Positions 1 through 8,450 of a stretch of 64,000 nt of DNA are shown in pieces. Source of the DNA: Marinobacter alexandrii (GTDB lineage Bacteria > Pseudomonadota > Gammaproteobacteria > Pseudomonadales > Oleiphilaceae); the NCBI RefSeq assembly GCF_005871205.1, contig NZ_SWKM01000011.1:434001-498000 (forward strand), given 5' to 3'. The notes under the pieces were generated by a model, which saw only the letters and a program-made list of their open reading frames with translations, was not told where the DNA came from and did no database searches. Each line of letters begins with the position of its first letter. Position 1 is the first letter of the stretch. The position numbers were made by a program, and so were the translations under genes.

Positions 1-812
1 CCAATCAGCAGAATGCCATCGTCGACCAATGGCCGTTCGGCGTGGGCATAGAGCAGATAGGCATGGCCTTTAAACCGGCCAGGCAGGTCGGAGGGAATGC
101 GGCCGGTGTCTTTCATGTCCTGGACAAAGGCTTCCAGATGCTCAGTCAGCCGATGGTTGTCTTCCCGGCCCAGGCCAATGTTCAGGTAATTCTCCTTGCG
201 GAACACCCAGGCATAGCCCTTGAGGTCGCGGCAAAACCAGAGTTCCGGGGTGTCACCCCGAGCTTGGCAGCTTTGCGCCTGCTCCGTTGTCATTTCGAAC
301 TCGACCTCTTTAGCGGCAACGATGGTTTCATGGCTGCCGGGGCCCTCGCCCAGTAATTGTGCCACCGGGCAGAAATGGCCACCGGCACCGATGATCAGCG
401 GCGCTTCCCAGGTGCCGTTGACCTGCCAGTTGCCGCCCTCCCGTTTGATGCTTTTCACGGGTGTGGAGAGCATCTTTGGGGCGGTCACCCGGTCCAGCAG
501 GTAGGTGTCAAACTCGCACCGGCGAATGCCATAACTGACCACGTCGCCATGGTCGTTTTCCACCGGTGACTGGCCCATCATACCGATGCGGAAGCGTCGG
601 ATGGGTTGCAGGGTTCGGCCATGACTGTAGTCGTCGCGATCGATGTTCAGGGTGTTCATCACTGCCGGCGTAACCCAGCCGGCGCAGGTCTTGTCCCGCG
701 GGAAATCCTGTTTGTCGATCAGCAGTATGTGTTTGCCACTGTCCTGCAGGCTTTGGGCCAGGGTGGAGCCTGCAGGGCCGGCGCCAACGATGATCAGGTC
801 GTAGTAATCCAT
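1..812 (-). CDS. FAD-dependent oxidoreductase, geranylgeranyl reductase family (partial, C-terminus off the edge)
   Basis: The frame opens with MDYYDLIIVGAGPAGS, an N-terminal FAD dinucleotide-binding fold with GxGxxG at residues 10-15. A KTCAGW motif follows at 41-46, as in geranylgeranyl-reductase-like flavoproteins. About 270 residues are visible without a stop before the window edge. The start codon shares one base with the stop of the upstream cyclopropane-fatty-acid synthase gene (TGATG), so the two are translationally coupled. Family members reduce isoprenoid or lipid double bonds or hydroxylate substrates. The pairing with a fatty-acyl methyltransferase suggests lipid-chain modification, which is inference. 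No signal peptide is seen, so the protein is probably cytoplasmic or membrane-peripheral. Confidence 0.8.
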   Translation of the reverse strand, partial: MDYYDLIIVGAGPAGSTLAQSLQDSGKHILLIDKQDFPRDKTCAGWVTPAVMNTLNIDRDDYSHGRTLQPIRRFRIGMMGQSPVENDHGDVVSYGIRRCEFDTYLLDRVTAPKMLSTPVKSIKREGGNWQVNGTWEAPLIIGAGGHFCPVAQLLGEGPGSHETIVAAKEVEFEMTTEQAQSCQARGDTPELWFCRDLKGYAWVFRKENYLNIGLGREDNHRLTEHLEAFVQDMKDTGRIPSDLPGRFKGHAYLLYAHAERPLVDDGILLI

Positions 813-2125
813 CACGCCTGCTCCAGTGCTGCGGGGCTTGTGTACAGGTCTTGCCGGCTCTGTGGCAACTGGTTGTTGTCTCCGTGAGTGAACACCACCT
901 GGAAAAGCTGAAGCGAGCCGGCCCGGAACGCGGCAATGGAACCGGCCAGATACATGCGCCAGGCTCGGGTAAAGTGTTCATCGTACATTTCCGAGACCTG
1001 GTCCTGATTTTCCGTGAACCGATCCATCCAGTGGCTCAGGGTCTGGGCGTAGTGAAGCCGGAGGTTCTCCACGTCCAGCACCGAGAAATCACCCTGTTCG
1101 CAGATTTCCATGAACTCGCCAATGCTCGGTGGATAGGCTCCCGGGAAAATCCGTTTCTCGATCCACGCATTCATCAGCATGGGGCGGTTTCGCCCGATGC
1201 TGTGAAGCAGGGCTATCCCATCGGGTTTCAGGCTGCGTTTGATCAGAGCCGATAATGCCGGGTAGTTTTCCTTGCCAACGTGTTCCAGCATGCCGACCGA
1301 TACAAAGGCATCGTACTGACCTTCGATGTTCCGGTAGTCGTCCTCGACATACTCAATCAGGTGATCGAGCTGTTGCTGGCGGGCTTGCTCCCGGGCATAA
1401 ACGAGCTGTTCTCTTGATATGTTGTAGGAGTGCACTTTTACGCCGTAGTGACGGGCCATATAGCGGGCCAGCCCACCCCAGCCACAGCCGGCTTCGACCA
1501 CGGTCATGCCGGGCTTGAGCCGGAGCTTACGGCAGACATGTTCCAGCTTGGCCAGTTGCGCCTGCTCAAGAGTCAGGTCGGGGCGCTCGTAGTAGGCGCA
1601 GGTGTACTGCATTTCAGCCTGATCCAGCCACAACTGGTAGAACTCATTGCCCAAATCGTAGTGGTGATGGATGTTTTCCTTGGCTTCCGTGATCCCGGTG
1701 GAGCGCGGGTTGTGATTGCGCCAGAGTGCGTCCAGCCATTTTGGCCAGTCCTGCCGGGCAGCGTGCACCGATCGATACAGGGTTTCCATCAGATCAGGCA
1801 GGTCGCCTTCAACGTCCAGCCTGCCCGCGCTGTACAGGTCGCCAAAGGCCAGGTTGGGGTTGGCGACCAGTGAATAGAGTGCCTTGGGGTCTTTAAGGTG
1901 GAGGATAAAACGGACCTCCTGATCCTTGGGATCGATGACGTCGCCGTTCCACAGCTGGAATCGGATGGGAGGCGATCCGGCCATGCGCATGAGTTTGGCG
2001 ATGAGCCAGCGTTCGTAGTTATGGGGGTTCCGGTCGGTCTGTGCTGCTTCCAACGGTAGGGTTAGCACGTGTGGTGTGGATTCACGGCCCGTTTGCTCGG
2101 TTTTTTGGGCGGTGCTGTGTGTCAT
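812..2125 (-). CDS. cfa: Cyclopropane-fatty-acyl-phospholipid synthase (SAM-dependent)
   Basis: 437 residues with the hallmarks of CFA synthases: HHHYDLGNEFYQLWLD at 153-168 and the SAM-binding motif AGCGWGG at 212-218. These enzymes transfer a methylene from S-adenosylmethionine to the double bond of unsaturated acyl chains in membrane phospholipids. The length is slightly above the usual 380-420, through a longer N-terminus. The ATG at 2125 follows AGAGAAGGACCC, a good ribosome site. A strong promoter-like pair lies about 115 bases upstream. The gene is coupled to the flavoprotein downstream, so the product could be a modified chain other than a simple cyclopropane; some CFA homologues make methyl-branched or methylene intermediates with a flavoprotein partner. 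Confidence 0.9.
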   Translation of the reverse strand: MTHSTAQKTEQTGRESTPHVLTLPLEAAQTDRNPHNYERWLIAKLMRMAGSPPIRFQLWNGDVIDPKDQEVRFILHLKDPKALYSLVANPNLAFGDLYSAGRLDVEGDLPDLMETLYRSVHAARQDWPKWLDALWRNHNPRSTGITEAKENIHHHYDLGNEFYQLWLDQAEMQYTCAYYERPDLTLEQAQLAKLEHVCRKLRLKPGMTVVEAGCGWGGLARYMARHYGVKVHSYNISREQLVYAREQARQQQLDHLIEYVEDDYRNIEGQYDAFVSVGMLEHVGKENYPALSALIKRSLKPDGIALLHSIGRNRPMLMNAWIEKRIFPGAYPPSIGEFMEICEQGDFSVLDVENLRLHYAQTLSHWMDRFTENQDQVSEMYDEHFTRAWRMYLAGSIAAFRAGSLQLFQVVFTHGDNNQLPQSRQDLYTSPAALEQA

Positions 2126-2238
2126 GGGTCCTTCTCTCCCTGTTCCTGACCTGAGCGTCGCGGCCCCCTGTACGGGTTCGACGGGTGCGCACGGAGCTTG
2201 TTCCGTCTGTTCCTCCGGGAACCGCCGGTTCTGTGTTC

Positions 2239-2266
2239 AGTATAGAAAAGGTTGGGCTTTTGTCAG
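2239..2266 (-). promoter_or_regulatory. Sigma-70 promoter for cfa
   Basis: Read on the minus strand, CTGACA is followed after 16 bases by TATACT. This gives 5 of 6 matches to each consensus hexamer. The predicted start would be near 2231, leaving a leader of about 105 bases. That leader carries a small GAACCG...GGTTC hairpin-like repeat just after the start. Confidence 0.65.
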
Positions 2267-2308
2267 GTTAGGGCGTGAAAGGGCTGGAAAAGATGGATAG
2301 CGACATAG

Positions 2309-2337
2309 AAAAACCGGGCCATGGGGCCCGGTTTTTC
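2309..2337. terminator. Bidirectional rho-independent terminator after the TRAP operon
   Basis: A perfect stem ACCGGGCC/GGGCCCGGT with a short ATG-containing loop is flanked by A-runs on the left and T-runs on the right. It lies 8 bases past the dctM stop and so ends the minus-strand TRAP transcript. Confidence 0.85.
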
Positions 2338-2344
2338 AGAGGGG

Positions 2345-3640
2345 TCAGTAGGTGGCACTCATCCCGAACCATTCGGGGAAGATCACGATCAATGCCAACA
2401 CCAGAATCTGAATCAGAATGAACGGGATAATCCCGCGGTAGATATCCACCGTTCGCACCTCCGGTGGCGCCACCCCTTTCAGGTAGAAGAGCGAGAAGCC
2501 AAAGGGTGGCGTCAGGAAGCTCGTCTGCAGGTTCATGGCGATCAGGATGGCGAACCAGAGCATGTTGATGCCCATGGCTTCGGCAATGGGTGCCAAAATC
2601 GGCACGATGATGAACGAGATTTCCACGAAGTCGATGAAGAAACCGAGGATCAGGATCACCAGCATCGCCAGGATAATGAAGCCCCACTGGCCGCCTGGCA
2701 GGAGGTGTAGCCATTCTTCCAGCAGGTAGTCGCCGCCGGTGTAGCTGAACACCATGGAGAACGCAGTGGCACCGATCAGGATCGCAAACACCATGGCGGT
2801 TACCTTGACGGTATCCTTGGCGCTGTCCCAGACCATCCTGAACGAGAACTGCTTGTAGATGAGAGCCAGAACCACGGCGCCAACACCACCCAGTGCCGAG
2901 GACTCGGTGGGCGTGGCGATGCCGCTGAAGATGGAGCCCAATACGATAACAATCAGCGCCAGTGGCGGAATGATCGCGAGGAGGGCCGACACGACTTCCT
3001 GCTTACGTGAGTTGGTCGGATCTTGCGGCATCGCCGGTGCGGTTTCCGGCTTCAGACGGGTCAGGACCAGGATGTAGGCAATGTACAGACCGATCAGGAC
3101 AACGCCCGGCCAGACTGCAGCTTTGAACAGGTCGCCGACGGGGATGCCGATGACGTCACCGAGAATGATCAGGATGATCGACGGGGGAACGATCTGTCCC
3201 AGGGTGCCCGAAGCACAGATGGTGCCGGTGGCCAGACGCTTGTCGTACTTGTGGGCCAGCATGACCGGCAGGGAAATCAGGCCCATGGCCACCACGCTGG
3301 CACCAACCACACCGGTGGAGGCGGCCAGCAAGGCGCCTACCAGAATGGTGGAGATGGCGAGACCACCCGGCAGGCCACCGAACAGCCGGCCCATGGAGGT
3401 GAGCAACTGCTCAGCCAGCTTGGTGCGCTGCAGCACCACGCCCATGAAAATGAACAGGGGCACTGCCATGAGTACGGTGTTTTGCATGACACTCATGATC
3501 CGGAACGGCATGAACGCAAACAGATCCATGCCCTCGGCATAAATACCGAAGAACAGTGCGACACCACCGAATGTAAAGGCGACAGGGAAACCCGCCATCA
3601 GCATCAGCATGGCAACGCCGAACATAATCATACCGATCAT
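2345..3640 (-). CDS. dctM: TRAP transporter large permease (DctM)
   Basis: 431 residues, almost entirely hydrophobic, with the about twelve membrane segments expected of the DctM subunit. Recognisable landmarks are the N-terminal MIGMIMFGVAMLMLMAGFPVAFTF stretch (described in part) and LAASTGVVGASVVAMG near residue 95. DctM forms the sodium-driven translocation channel of tripartite ATP-independent periplasmic transporters in the inner membrane. Its start overlaps the stop of the small permease gene by four bases (ATGA), so DctQ and DctM are coupled. The order P-Q-M and the single terminator at 2309-2337 indicate one operon. Confidence 0.93.
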   Translation of the reverse strand: MIGMIMFGVAMLMLMAGFPVAFTFGGVALFFGIYAEGMDLFAFMPFRIMSVMQNTVLMAVPLFIFMGVVLQRTKLAEQLLTSMGRLFGGLPGGLAISTILVGALLAASTGVVGASVVAMGLISLPVMLAHKYDKRLATGTICASGTLGQIVPPSIILIILGDVIGIPVGDLFKAAVWPGVVLIGLYIAYILVLTRLKPETAPAMPQDPTNSRKQEVVSALLAIIPPLALIVIVLGSIFSGIATPTESSALGGVGAVVLALIYKQFSFRMVWDSAKDTVKVTAMVFAILIGATAFSMVFSYTGGDYLLEEWLHLLPGGQWGFIILAMLVILILGFFIDFVEISFIIVPILAPIAEAMGINMLWFAILIAMNLQTSFLTPPFGFSLFYLKGVAPPEVRTVDIYRGIIPFILIQILVLALIVIFPEWFGMSATY

Positions 3641-4182
3641 GCCAGACCTCCCGCGCTGTGCTCAGAGGTATAGCTTTTCTCGCCGGACATCACCCGCAGT
3701 GCGAAGGTGATCATGCCCAGACCGGCTGTGCCGATGAAAAACGCGGTGACGGGAATAACCGATTTGATCAAATAGCGATGGGGCAGGCCACCGGGATCGC
3801 CACTGCCTTCACCCATGCTGTAGGAGTCCAGGGCAAAGCTGTAACCATAGGTGCCGATCAGGTAAGCGAACGGGAGTACAAAGATAACTGCGCCAATCAG
3901 GTTAACCCAGGCCTTGGCCTTGTTGCTCCAGTTGGTGTAGAAAACGTCTACGCGAACGTGGCCATCCGTGCGGAGTGCGTAGGGAATACCAAACAAAAAA
4001 ACGATGGAGTACAGGTGCCATTCCATTTCCTGCAGGCCGATCGATACTTCATTGAATGCGTAGCGGGACACCACGTCGTAAAACACGTTTACGGCCATTA
4101 GTATCATCGCGATACAGGCGACCCAGCCACAGAGATTGGACAATCGGGCCAGGCCCTCGTCCAGTTTGATAATCCACCGCAT
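3637..4182 (-). CDS. dctQ: TRAP transporter small permease (DctQ)
   Basis: 181 residues with four predicted membrane segments, typical of DctQ: two near residues 17-37 and 55-70, then about 90-110 and 140-162. The conserved family signature around residues 45-65 includes NEVSIGLQEMEWHLYSIVF. DctQ binds DctM and is needed for assembly and transport. The gene overlaps dctM by four bases and lies 102 bases after dctP, separated from it by a hairpin at 4239-4265. Confidence 0.9.
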   Translation of the reverse strand: MRWIIKLDEGLARLSNLCGWVACIAMILMAVNVFYDVVSRYAFNEVSIGLQEMEWHLYSIVFLFGIPYALRTDGHVRVDVFYTNWSNKAKAWVNLIGAVIFVLPFAYLIGTYGYSFALDSYSMGEGSGDPGGLPHRYLIKSVIPVTAFFIGTAGLGMITFALRVMSGEKSYTSEHSAGGLA

Positions 4183-4238
4183 TTACAATCCTCCGCCAAG
4201 CGGGTTGGCGTTTTTTTCAGCTACTATAAACGACGAAA

Positions 4239-4265
4239 CCGGGACCACTCAGAGAGCGATCCCGG
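4239..4265 (-). promoter_or_regulatory. Hairpin between dctP and dctQ
   Basis: CCGGGA and TCCCGG form a six-base stem, extended by further pairs around an AGAGA-type loop. No U-run follows in the direction of transcription, so this is not a standard terminator. It could stabilise the dctP message or reduce permease expression, a common arrangement where the binding protein must be made in excess. The functional reading is inference. Confidence 0.45.
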
Positions 4266-4284
4266 CTCGATTTGGGGCGCTATC

Positions 4285-5361
4285 TTACTCGACTTCGCCC
4301 ATCGTGTTGAGGTACGCACGCTCAGAAATGTCTGTGTAAGCGCGGGACTGCTCAAGGTACTCCTGCTGAGACTTAACGATCTTGGCGGCCAGTTCGTCGC
4401 CTTCAGCGGCTTCTTTCAGCAGCTTATCGTTAGCCTCCTTCATAGCCTGGAAGACTTCGTCCGGGAACTTTTTGATCTGAACATTCGGATACTCTTCCTG
4501 AATGCTGGCCCACGCCTTGGCATTTTCGTGCTGTGACTGAACCAGCATTTCGTAAGAGGCCAGGCGCATGGAAACACGCAGGATTTCCCTCAGGTCAGCG
4601 GGCAGCTTCTCCCAGGTCTTCTTGTTGACCAGGAACTGCAGCTCGGTGGCCGGCTCGTGCCAACCGGTGTAGTAGTAGTCGGCGATCTGCTGGAAGCCCA
4701 GACGAAGATCCAGAGCCGGACCTACCCACTCAACGGCGTCGATGGTGTTGCGTTCTAGCGCTGTGTACAGCTCGCCCGGTGCAATGTTGGTCGGGCTTAC
4801 GCCGACTTCAGCAAAGACTTCGCCGGCGAAGCCGGGAATACGCATCTTCAGACCCTGCAGGTCTTCAACGGAGTTGATCTCTTTGCGGAACCAGCCACCC
4901 ATCTGGATGCCGGTGTTGCCACCCGGGAAGGACATCAGGTTGTGCGGGTTATACACTTCCTGCATCAGCTCCATGCCTTCGCCATGGTAGAACCAGGCAT
5001 ACTGTTCCATGGCATTCATGCCGAAAGGCATGCTGGTGAAGAACAGGGTGTTGGGTACCTTGCCTTTCCAGTAGTAGGACGCGGAGTGGCCCATGTCGTA
5101 CTGGCCGGCTTTAACCATGTCAAACACGCCAAATGGGGCTTTGTGCTTGTTGGCAGAGTCGATGCGGATGCGCAGACGGCCATCGGACATCTCTTCGGCC
5201 ATTTTGGCCATGTTTTTCGACGCATCACCGAAAATTGGGAAGTTTGGGCCCCAGGTCTCGGCAAGACGCAGTGTGAACTTGTCTTGAGCGAGCGCCTGCG
5301 TGGCGGCAAAGGTGGTTGCCACAGCCAGCGCAGCCGCGGAAAGAACAGAACGGATCTTCAT
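4285..5361 (-). CDS. dctP: TRAP transporter substrate-binding protein (DctP, TakP-like)
   Basis: 358 residues with a classical signal peptide ending in TQALAQ near residue 26. The family core follows, including GGWFRKEINSVEDLQGLKMR and ALERNTIDAVEWVGP. These motifs are close to those of TakP-type proteins, which bind alpha-keto acids, so a keto- or hydroxy-monocarboxylate is the best guess for the ligand. The protein acts in the periplasm and delivers substrate to DctQM. It is the first gene of the operon. A GATAAT -10-like box at 5446-5451 and a perfect 16-base palindrome at 5483-5498 lie upstream, suggesting activator control. Confidence 0.92.
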   Translation of the reverse strand: MKIRSVLSAAALAVATTFAATQALAQDKFTLRLAETWGPNFPIFGDASKNMAKMAEEMSDGRLRIRIDSANKHKAPFGVFDMVKAGQYDMGHSASYYWKGKVPNTLFFTSMPFGMNAMEQYAWFYHGEGMELMQEVYNPHNLMSFPGGNTGIQMGGWFRKEINSVEDLQGLKMRIPGFAGEVFAEVGVSPTNIAPGELYTALERNTIDAVEWVGPALDLRLGFQQIADYYYTGWHEPATELQFLVNKKTWEKLPADLREILRVSMRLASYEMLVQSQHENAKAWASIQEEYPNVQIKKFPDEVFQAMKEANDKLLKEAAEGDELAAKIVKSQQEYLEQSRAYTDISERAYLNTMGEVE

Positions 5362-5482
5362 TGCTCTTCAATCCTCTTATCGTTTTTTATTCAGAGCATC
5401 CTCCGGTGGGGAGGAGTTAACTCATAACGGTAGCCCAAGTTAACAATTATCGTTAGGAAACGGAACGAAAACCGCCCTTGCC

Positions 5483-5498
5483 TACGACCTAGGTCGTA
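5483..5498. promoter_or_regulatory. Perfect 16-base palindrome upstream of the TRAP operon
   Basis: TACGACCTAGGTCGTA is fully self-complementary. Its centre is roughly 50 bases upstream of the start predicted from the GATAAT box at 5446-5451 (minus strand). The position and symmetry suit a dimeric activator, for example a LuxR/NarL-class response regulator. The regulator is not in this window. Confidence 0.5.
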
Positions 5499-5505
5499 CG
5501 ACTGT

Positions 5506-5964
5506 TTACATATCATCCATCCGGCCAATCTGGCGTGCCAGCCTCATGGCTTCATGCTCTTCCAGGGCTTTCAAATCTTCTAGCAGGGTACGTGCCTCGG
5601 GAATTTCTGCTTTTCCAATCAGGGAGTCGTACAGATCCATCACCTGATCGTGAAAATCGAAAATTTCGCGCGCGATACCGTCAAAATCCAGGTCGGCGTA
5701 GTGAGTGTCGCAGGTGCGGTGGCTTTCGATGGGCTTGTGGTTGGCGTAATCGTAAAGACGGGTTTTCATTGCTTTCGGATCGGCCTGCTTTTCAAACTCA
5801 CTGACCGCATTCTCCAGTATGCGCTCGTGACTGCTGACGTAGTCGAGCAGAGCGCTAGCCCGCTCATTTTGGGCTTTGGCGGCAGATTCGTGCAGGCTCT
5901 CAGCAAGGTACGCGTGCAACTGGCGGGTCCAGTCGATGAGATCCTCGAAGGTTTTTATTTCCAT
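5506..5964 (-). CDS. Small helical protein, possibly ferritin-like; function unknown
   Basis: 152 residues from the ATG at 5964, chosen because AGGAGG lies seven bases before it; a longer frame to 6027 has no such site. The sequence is helix-rich and acidic and starts MEIKTFEDLIDWTRQLHAYL. Paired Glu/His positions (SSHERIL near 45, EEHEAMRLARQ near 137) are reminiscent of four-helix-bundle di-iron or ferritin-like proteins, but I cannot confirm a metal site. Similar short proteins occur in Pseudomonas-type genomes as I recall them, under varying names. It stands alone, with the TRAP operon downstream and an acyltransferase gene upstream on the same strand. Confidence 0.75.
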   Translation of the reverse strand: MEIKTFEDLIDWTRQLHAYLAESLHESAAKAQNERASALLDYVSSHERILENAVSEFEKQADPKAMKTRLYDYANHKPIESHRTCDTHYADLDFDGIAREIFDFHDQVMDLYDSLIGKAEIPEARTLLEDLKALEEHEAMRLARQIGRMDDM

Positions 5965-6074
5965 CACGGCCTCCTGAGACCGGCGTGCGTTCTGGGGCGT
6001 AGCGTTACCTGTCAGTCTAGCCAACATTTCGCCCGTTGCGACAGCGCATGTCAGAGGGGATCGGCGGGCTCAGA

Positions 6075-7127
6075 TTAATTCGGTGCCGTGAGCTCAGGAG
6101 CCGTTGATTCCATCTTTTGCCGCCAGCTTCGAAATTTCGCCAGTGCCGGTTTTTCCACTGAATAGTGAATGGCCGCGGCCAGGGCCAGCGCGGTAGCCAA
6201 TGCCAATCCGACACCAAGCCATCCCGGCAGGCCGGCCCGGTAGCTCAGGTCGATGACGCCGTAGCCAATATTCTGGTGGACCAGGTACAAGCTATAGGAC
6301 AGGCTGCCTAGCCAAAGCATGGGGCGGTTGGCCAGCCATGGCAATCGGCCGTACACGGCGAGGGCAAAGACTCCGAAACACGCCAGGACAAAGATGCTGT
6401 AAGGCATTTTGTAGGCGAAAAGGCCGTGACCAATGCTGGCGATCAGCAGGCTGTTGTCGAAGGCTGAGCTGTCCCCGTAACGGTGGCGTCGATAGATCAA
6501 CATGCCGGCTATAAACAGCGGAGCGTATTTCACGAACACCAGATCCTTGACCAGAAACTCAATCCCTGGCGGGATCTGTTTCCACCAAAGCACGCCTGCA
6601 TAGCTGATGATGATCCAGATGGTGAGGGCAGAGCGAAGCTGCAGCCAGCTGCGGAGATTGAAGAACAGTAAAGCCATCCAGCTATAGAAGGTAACCTCCA
6701 CCACCAGACTCCAGTAGGCGCCGTCGACATGCTGCTTACCAAAGTACTCGTGCAGCAGGGTGGTGTTCAGCAGGGCGGTTTCAAACGTCACCGCTCGGCT
6801 TTCCGGGCCAAGCCAGTGTACTGAGATGAAGGTGAGCGCGATGGCCGCCCAGAGTGCCGGCAGCAGACGGAAGGCGCGGGCCAGGCCGAACCAGCCGGCT
6901 TTGGATGTGCGCTCCAACGTCATGAAGATCACAAAACCGCTCAGAATGAAGAACAGATGGACCCCATACCGCCCGAACAGCAAGCTGCTGTTTAGGATCG
7001 CCGGCAGTTCGAACCCGTGGCCGTAAAGCTTGTCGTAATAAGGTAGGTAGTGGAACAAAACGACTACAATCGCTGCTAAACCACGCAAGGCATCAAGGCT
7101 GGCTAACCGGTTGGGCGAGGAAGTCAT
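6075..7127 (-). CDS. Membrane acyltransferase, acyltransferase-3 (OafA/YrhL) family
   Basis: 350 residues from the ATG at 7127, which follows AAAGGA; an upstream frame extension to 7178 lacks a ribosome site. The family signature RLASLDALRGLAAIVVVLFH is at the N-terminus with its conserved Arg and His. YGVHLFFILSGFVIF follows near 70-85 and YSLYLVHQ lies late in the protein. About ten membrane segments are expected. These enzymes O-acetylate surface polysaccharides or other envelope sugars from the inner membrane. It is transcribed divergently from the glycosidase gene at 7280, with which it may share the 150-base promoter region. Confidence 0.88.
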   Translation of the reverse strand: MTSSPNRLASLDALRGLAAIVVVLFHYLPYYDKLYGHGFELPAILNSSLLFGRYGVHLFFILSGFVIFMTLERTSKAGWFGLARAFRLLPALWAAIALTFISVHWLGPESRAVTFETALLNTTLLHEYFGKQHVDGAYWSLVVEVTFYSWMALLFFNLRSWLQLRSALTIWIIISYAGVLWWKQIPPGIEFLVKDLVFVKYAPLFIAGMLIYRRHRYGDSSAFDNSLLIASIGHGLFAYKMPYSIFVLACFGVFALAVYGRLPWLANRPMLWLGSLSYSLYLVHQNIGYGVIDLSYRAGLPGWLGVGLALATALALAAAIHYSVEKPALAKFRSWRQKMESTAPELTAPN

Positions 7128-7279
7128 AAGTCGGTCCTTTTGGATACCGCTATAATAGCCTGCATTGGAAGCCGGCAATACGGTCGTGACCTACGGTATG
7201 CTTGCCGCGGCTATACCATGTGTTAATCCGCGGTGGCACAAATCATCGGTTTTCTTGAATAAGGCAGGGAGTTGCGACC

Positions 7280-8347
7280 ATGGCAACCACGTTAGGCATC
7301 ATCGAAGGCTTCTATGGCCCAATGTGGAACTGGCAGGAACGCCGCCACCTTGTGCGTGCCCTGGCACCTCACGGTTACGGGTTTTATCTGTACGCGCCCA
7401 AGGCCGATGCATTCCTGCGGCGGCGCTGGCAAGAGCCCCATCCTGCGGAGGTGGCGGCGGAGCTTGCGGGTTTTGCACGCTTTTGCCGAGAAGAAGGCGT
7501 ACGGTTTGGGGTTGGATTAAGTCCCTTCGAGATCTTCAATCGTTTTGACGAGGAGGCTCGGGCGGCACTTGCCCGAAAGCTGGCGTTGCTGGATCGATTG
7601 GGCATCGATGAACTGGCGATCCTGTTTGATGACATGCGCTCGGACACCCCGGATCTGGCCTACACCCAGGCCGAGATCGTGGCCTGGGTTCGGGATCACA
7701 GTTCGGTCCGACAGCTCAGCGTTTGCCCGAGCTATTATTCCGACGATCCGGTTCTGGATCGTGTGTTTGGGGAACGTCCTGCCGATTATCTGGAGACCCT
7801 CGGGCGCAAACTCGACCACGAGGTCAATATCTTCTGGACCGGTGAAGAGGTCTGTTCACGGGAAATCTCACCCGGCCACTTGAAGCGGGTGGGCGATGTT
7901 CTCGGGCGCAAGCCGGTGCTTTGGGACAACTATCCGGTTAATGACGGTGACCGCATGTCTCAGCACTTGCACTTGCGGGGTTTTACCGGTCGGCCGGCAG
8001 CTAATGCCGCTCATATCGCCGGCCACGGCATCAACCCGGCGTTACAACCAACGCTGACGACCGTGCCGGCAATCACCCTGGCGGAATCCTATCGGCTGGG
8101 CCCGGACTATCAGTATGGCCACTCGCTCCGGCATGCAGCTCGGGAAGCGCTGGGGCTCGATCTGGCGGATCAGATTTTGACCGATCTGTTGGTGCTGCAG
8201 GATGCCGGGCTAGGGCGCATTGGCGAGGAAAAGCGCGCCAATCTTGAGAACGTCTATGGCGCTTTCAGCCATCCGGCCGCTGAGGAAATTCTGCGTTGGC
8301 TAAGGGGGGGGTATCAGGTGACCGACGAGATGGTGGCCACTCAATAG
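7280..8347 (+). CDS. GH84-like beta-N-acetylglucosaminidase domain protein
   Basis: 355 residues. The N-terminus carries the GH84 fingerprint: GIIEGFYGPMWNWQER at 6-21, YLYAPKADAFLRRRW at 36-50 and the catalytic-type acidic pair LFDDM, D117-D118. GH84 enzymes (O-GlcNAcases, bacterial NagJ-like enzymes) remove beta-linked N-acetylglucosamine by substrate-assisted catalysis, with two adjacent aspartates. No signal peptide is present, so it should act in the cytoplasm. The protein is close to a catalytic domain alone, without carbohydrate-binding modules. YAPKAD replaces the more usual YAPKDD, so substrate preference may differ. An AGGGAG ribosome site lies about ten bases before the ATG. Confidence 0.85.
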   Translation: MATTLGIIEGFYGPMWNWQERRHLVRALAPHGYGFYLYAPKADAFLRRRWQEPHPAEVAAELAGFARFCREEGVRFGVGLSPFEIFNRFDEEARAALARKLALLDRLGIDELAILFDDMRSDTPDLAYTQAEIVAWVRDHSSVRQLSVCPSYYSDDPVLDRVFGERPADYLETLGRKLDHEVNIFWTGEEVCSREISPGHLKRVGDVLGRKPVLWDNYPVNDGDRMSQHLHLRGFTGRPAANAAHIAGHGINPALQPTLTTVPAITLAESYRLGPDYQYGHSLRHAAREALGLDLADQILTDLLVLQDAGLGRIGEEKRANLENVYGAFSHPAAEEILRWLRGGYQVTDEMVATQ

Positions 8348-8450
8348 GCCAAATGGGTACGGAGGAGCGCATTGCTGCGTGCGATTCTTTCGACTCATTT
8401 TGGTCTTTTTCTGTTTTTTGATTCGGACCACTTGGTATTTTCGACGGCGC

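Noticed and set aside
3023..3673. A plus-strand frame of 216 codons opposite dctM
   Set aside because: Extremely rich in His, Asp, Gln and Gly, as expected from reading a hydrophobic membrane protein gene backwards.
5416..5445. Two GTTAAC sites near the dctP start as an operator pair
   Set aside because: Each is a common six-base palindrome; the spacing and flanks show no further symmetry, unlike the 16-base palindrome next to it.
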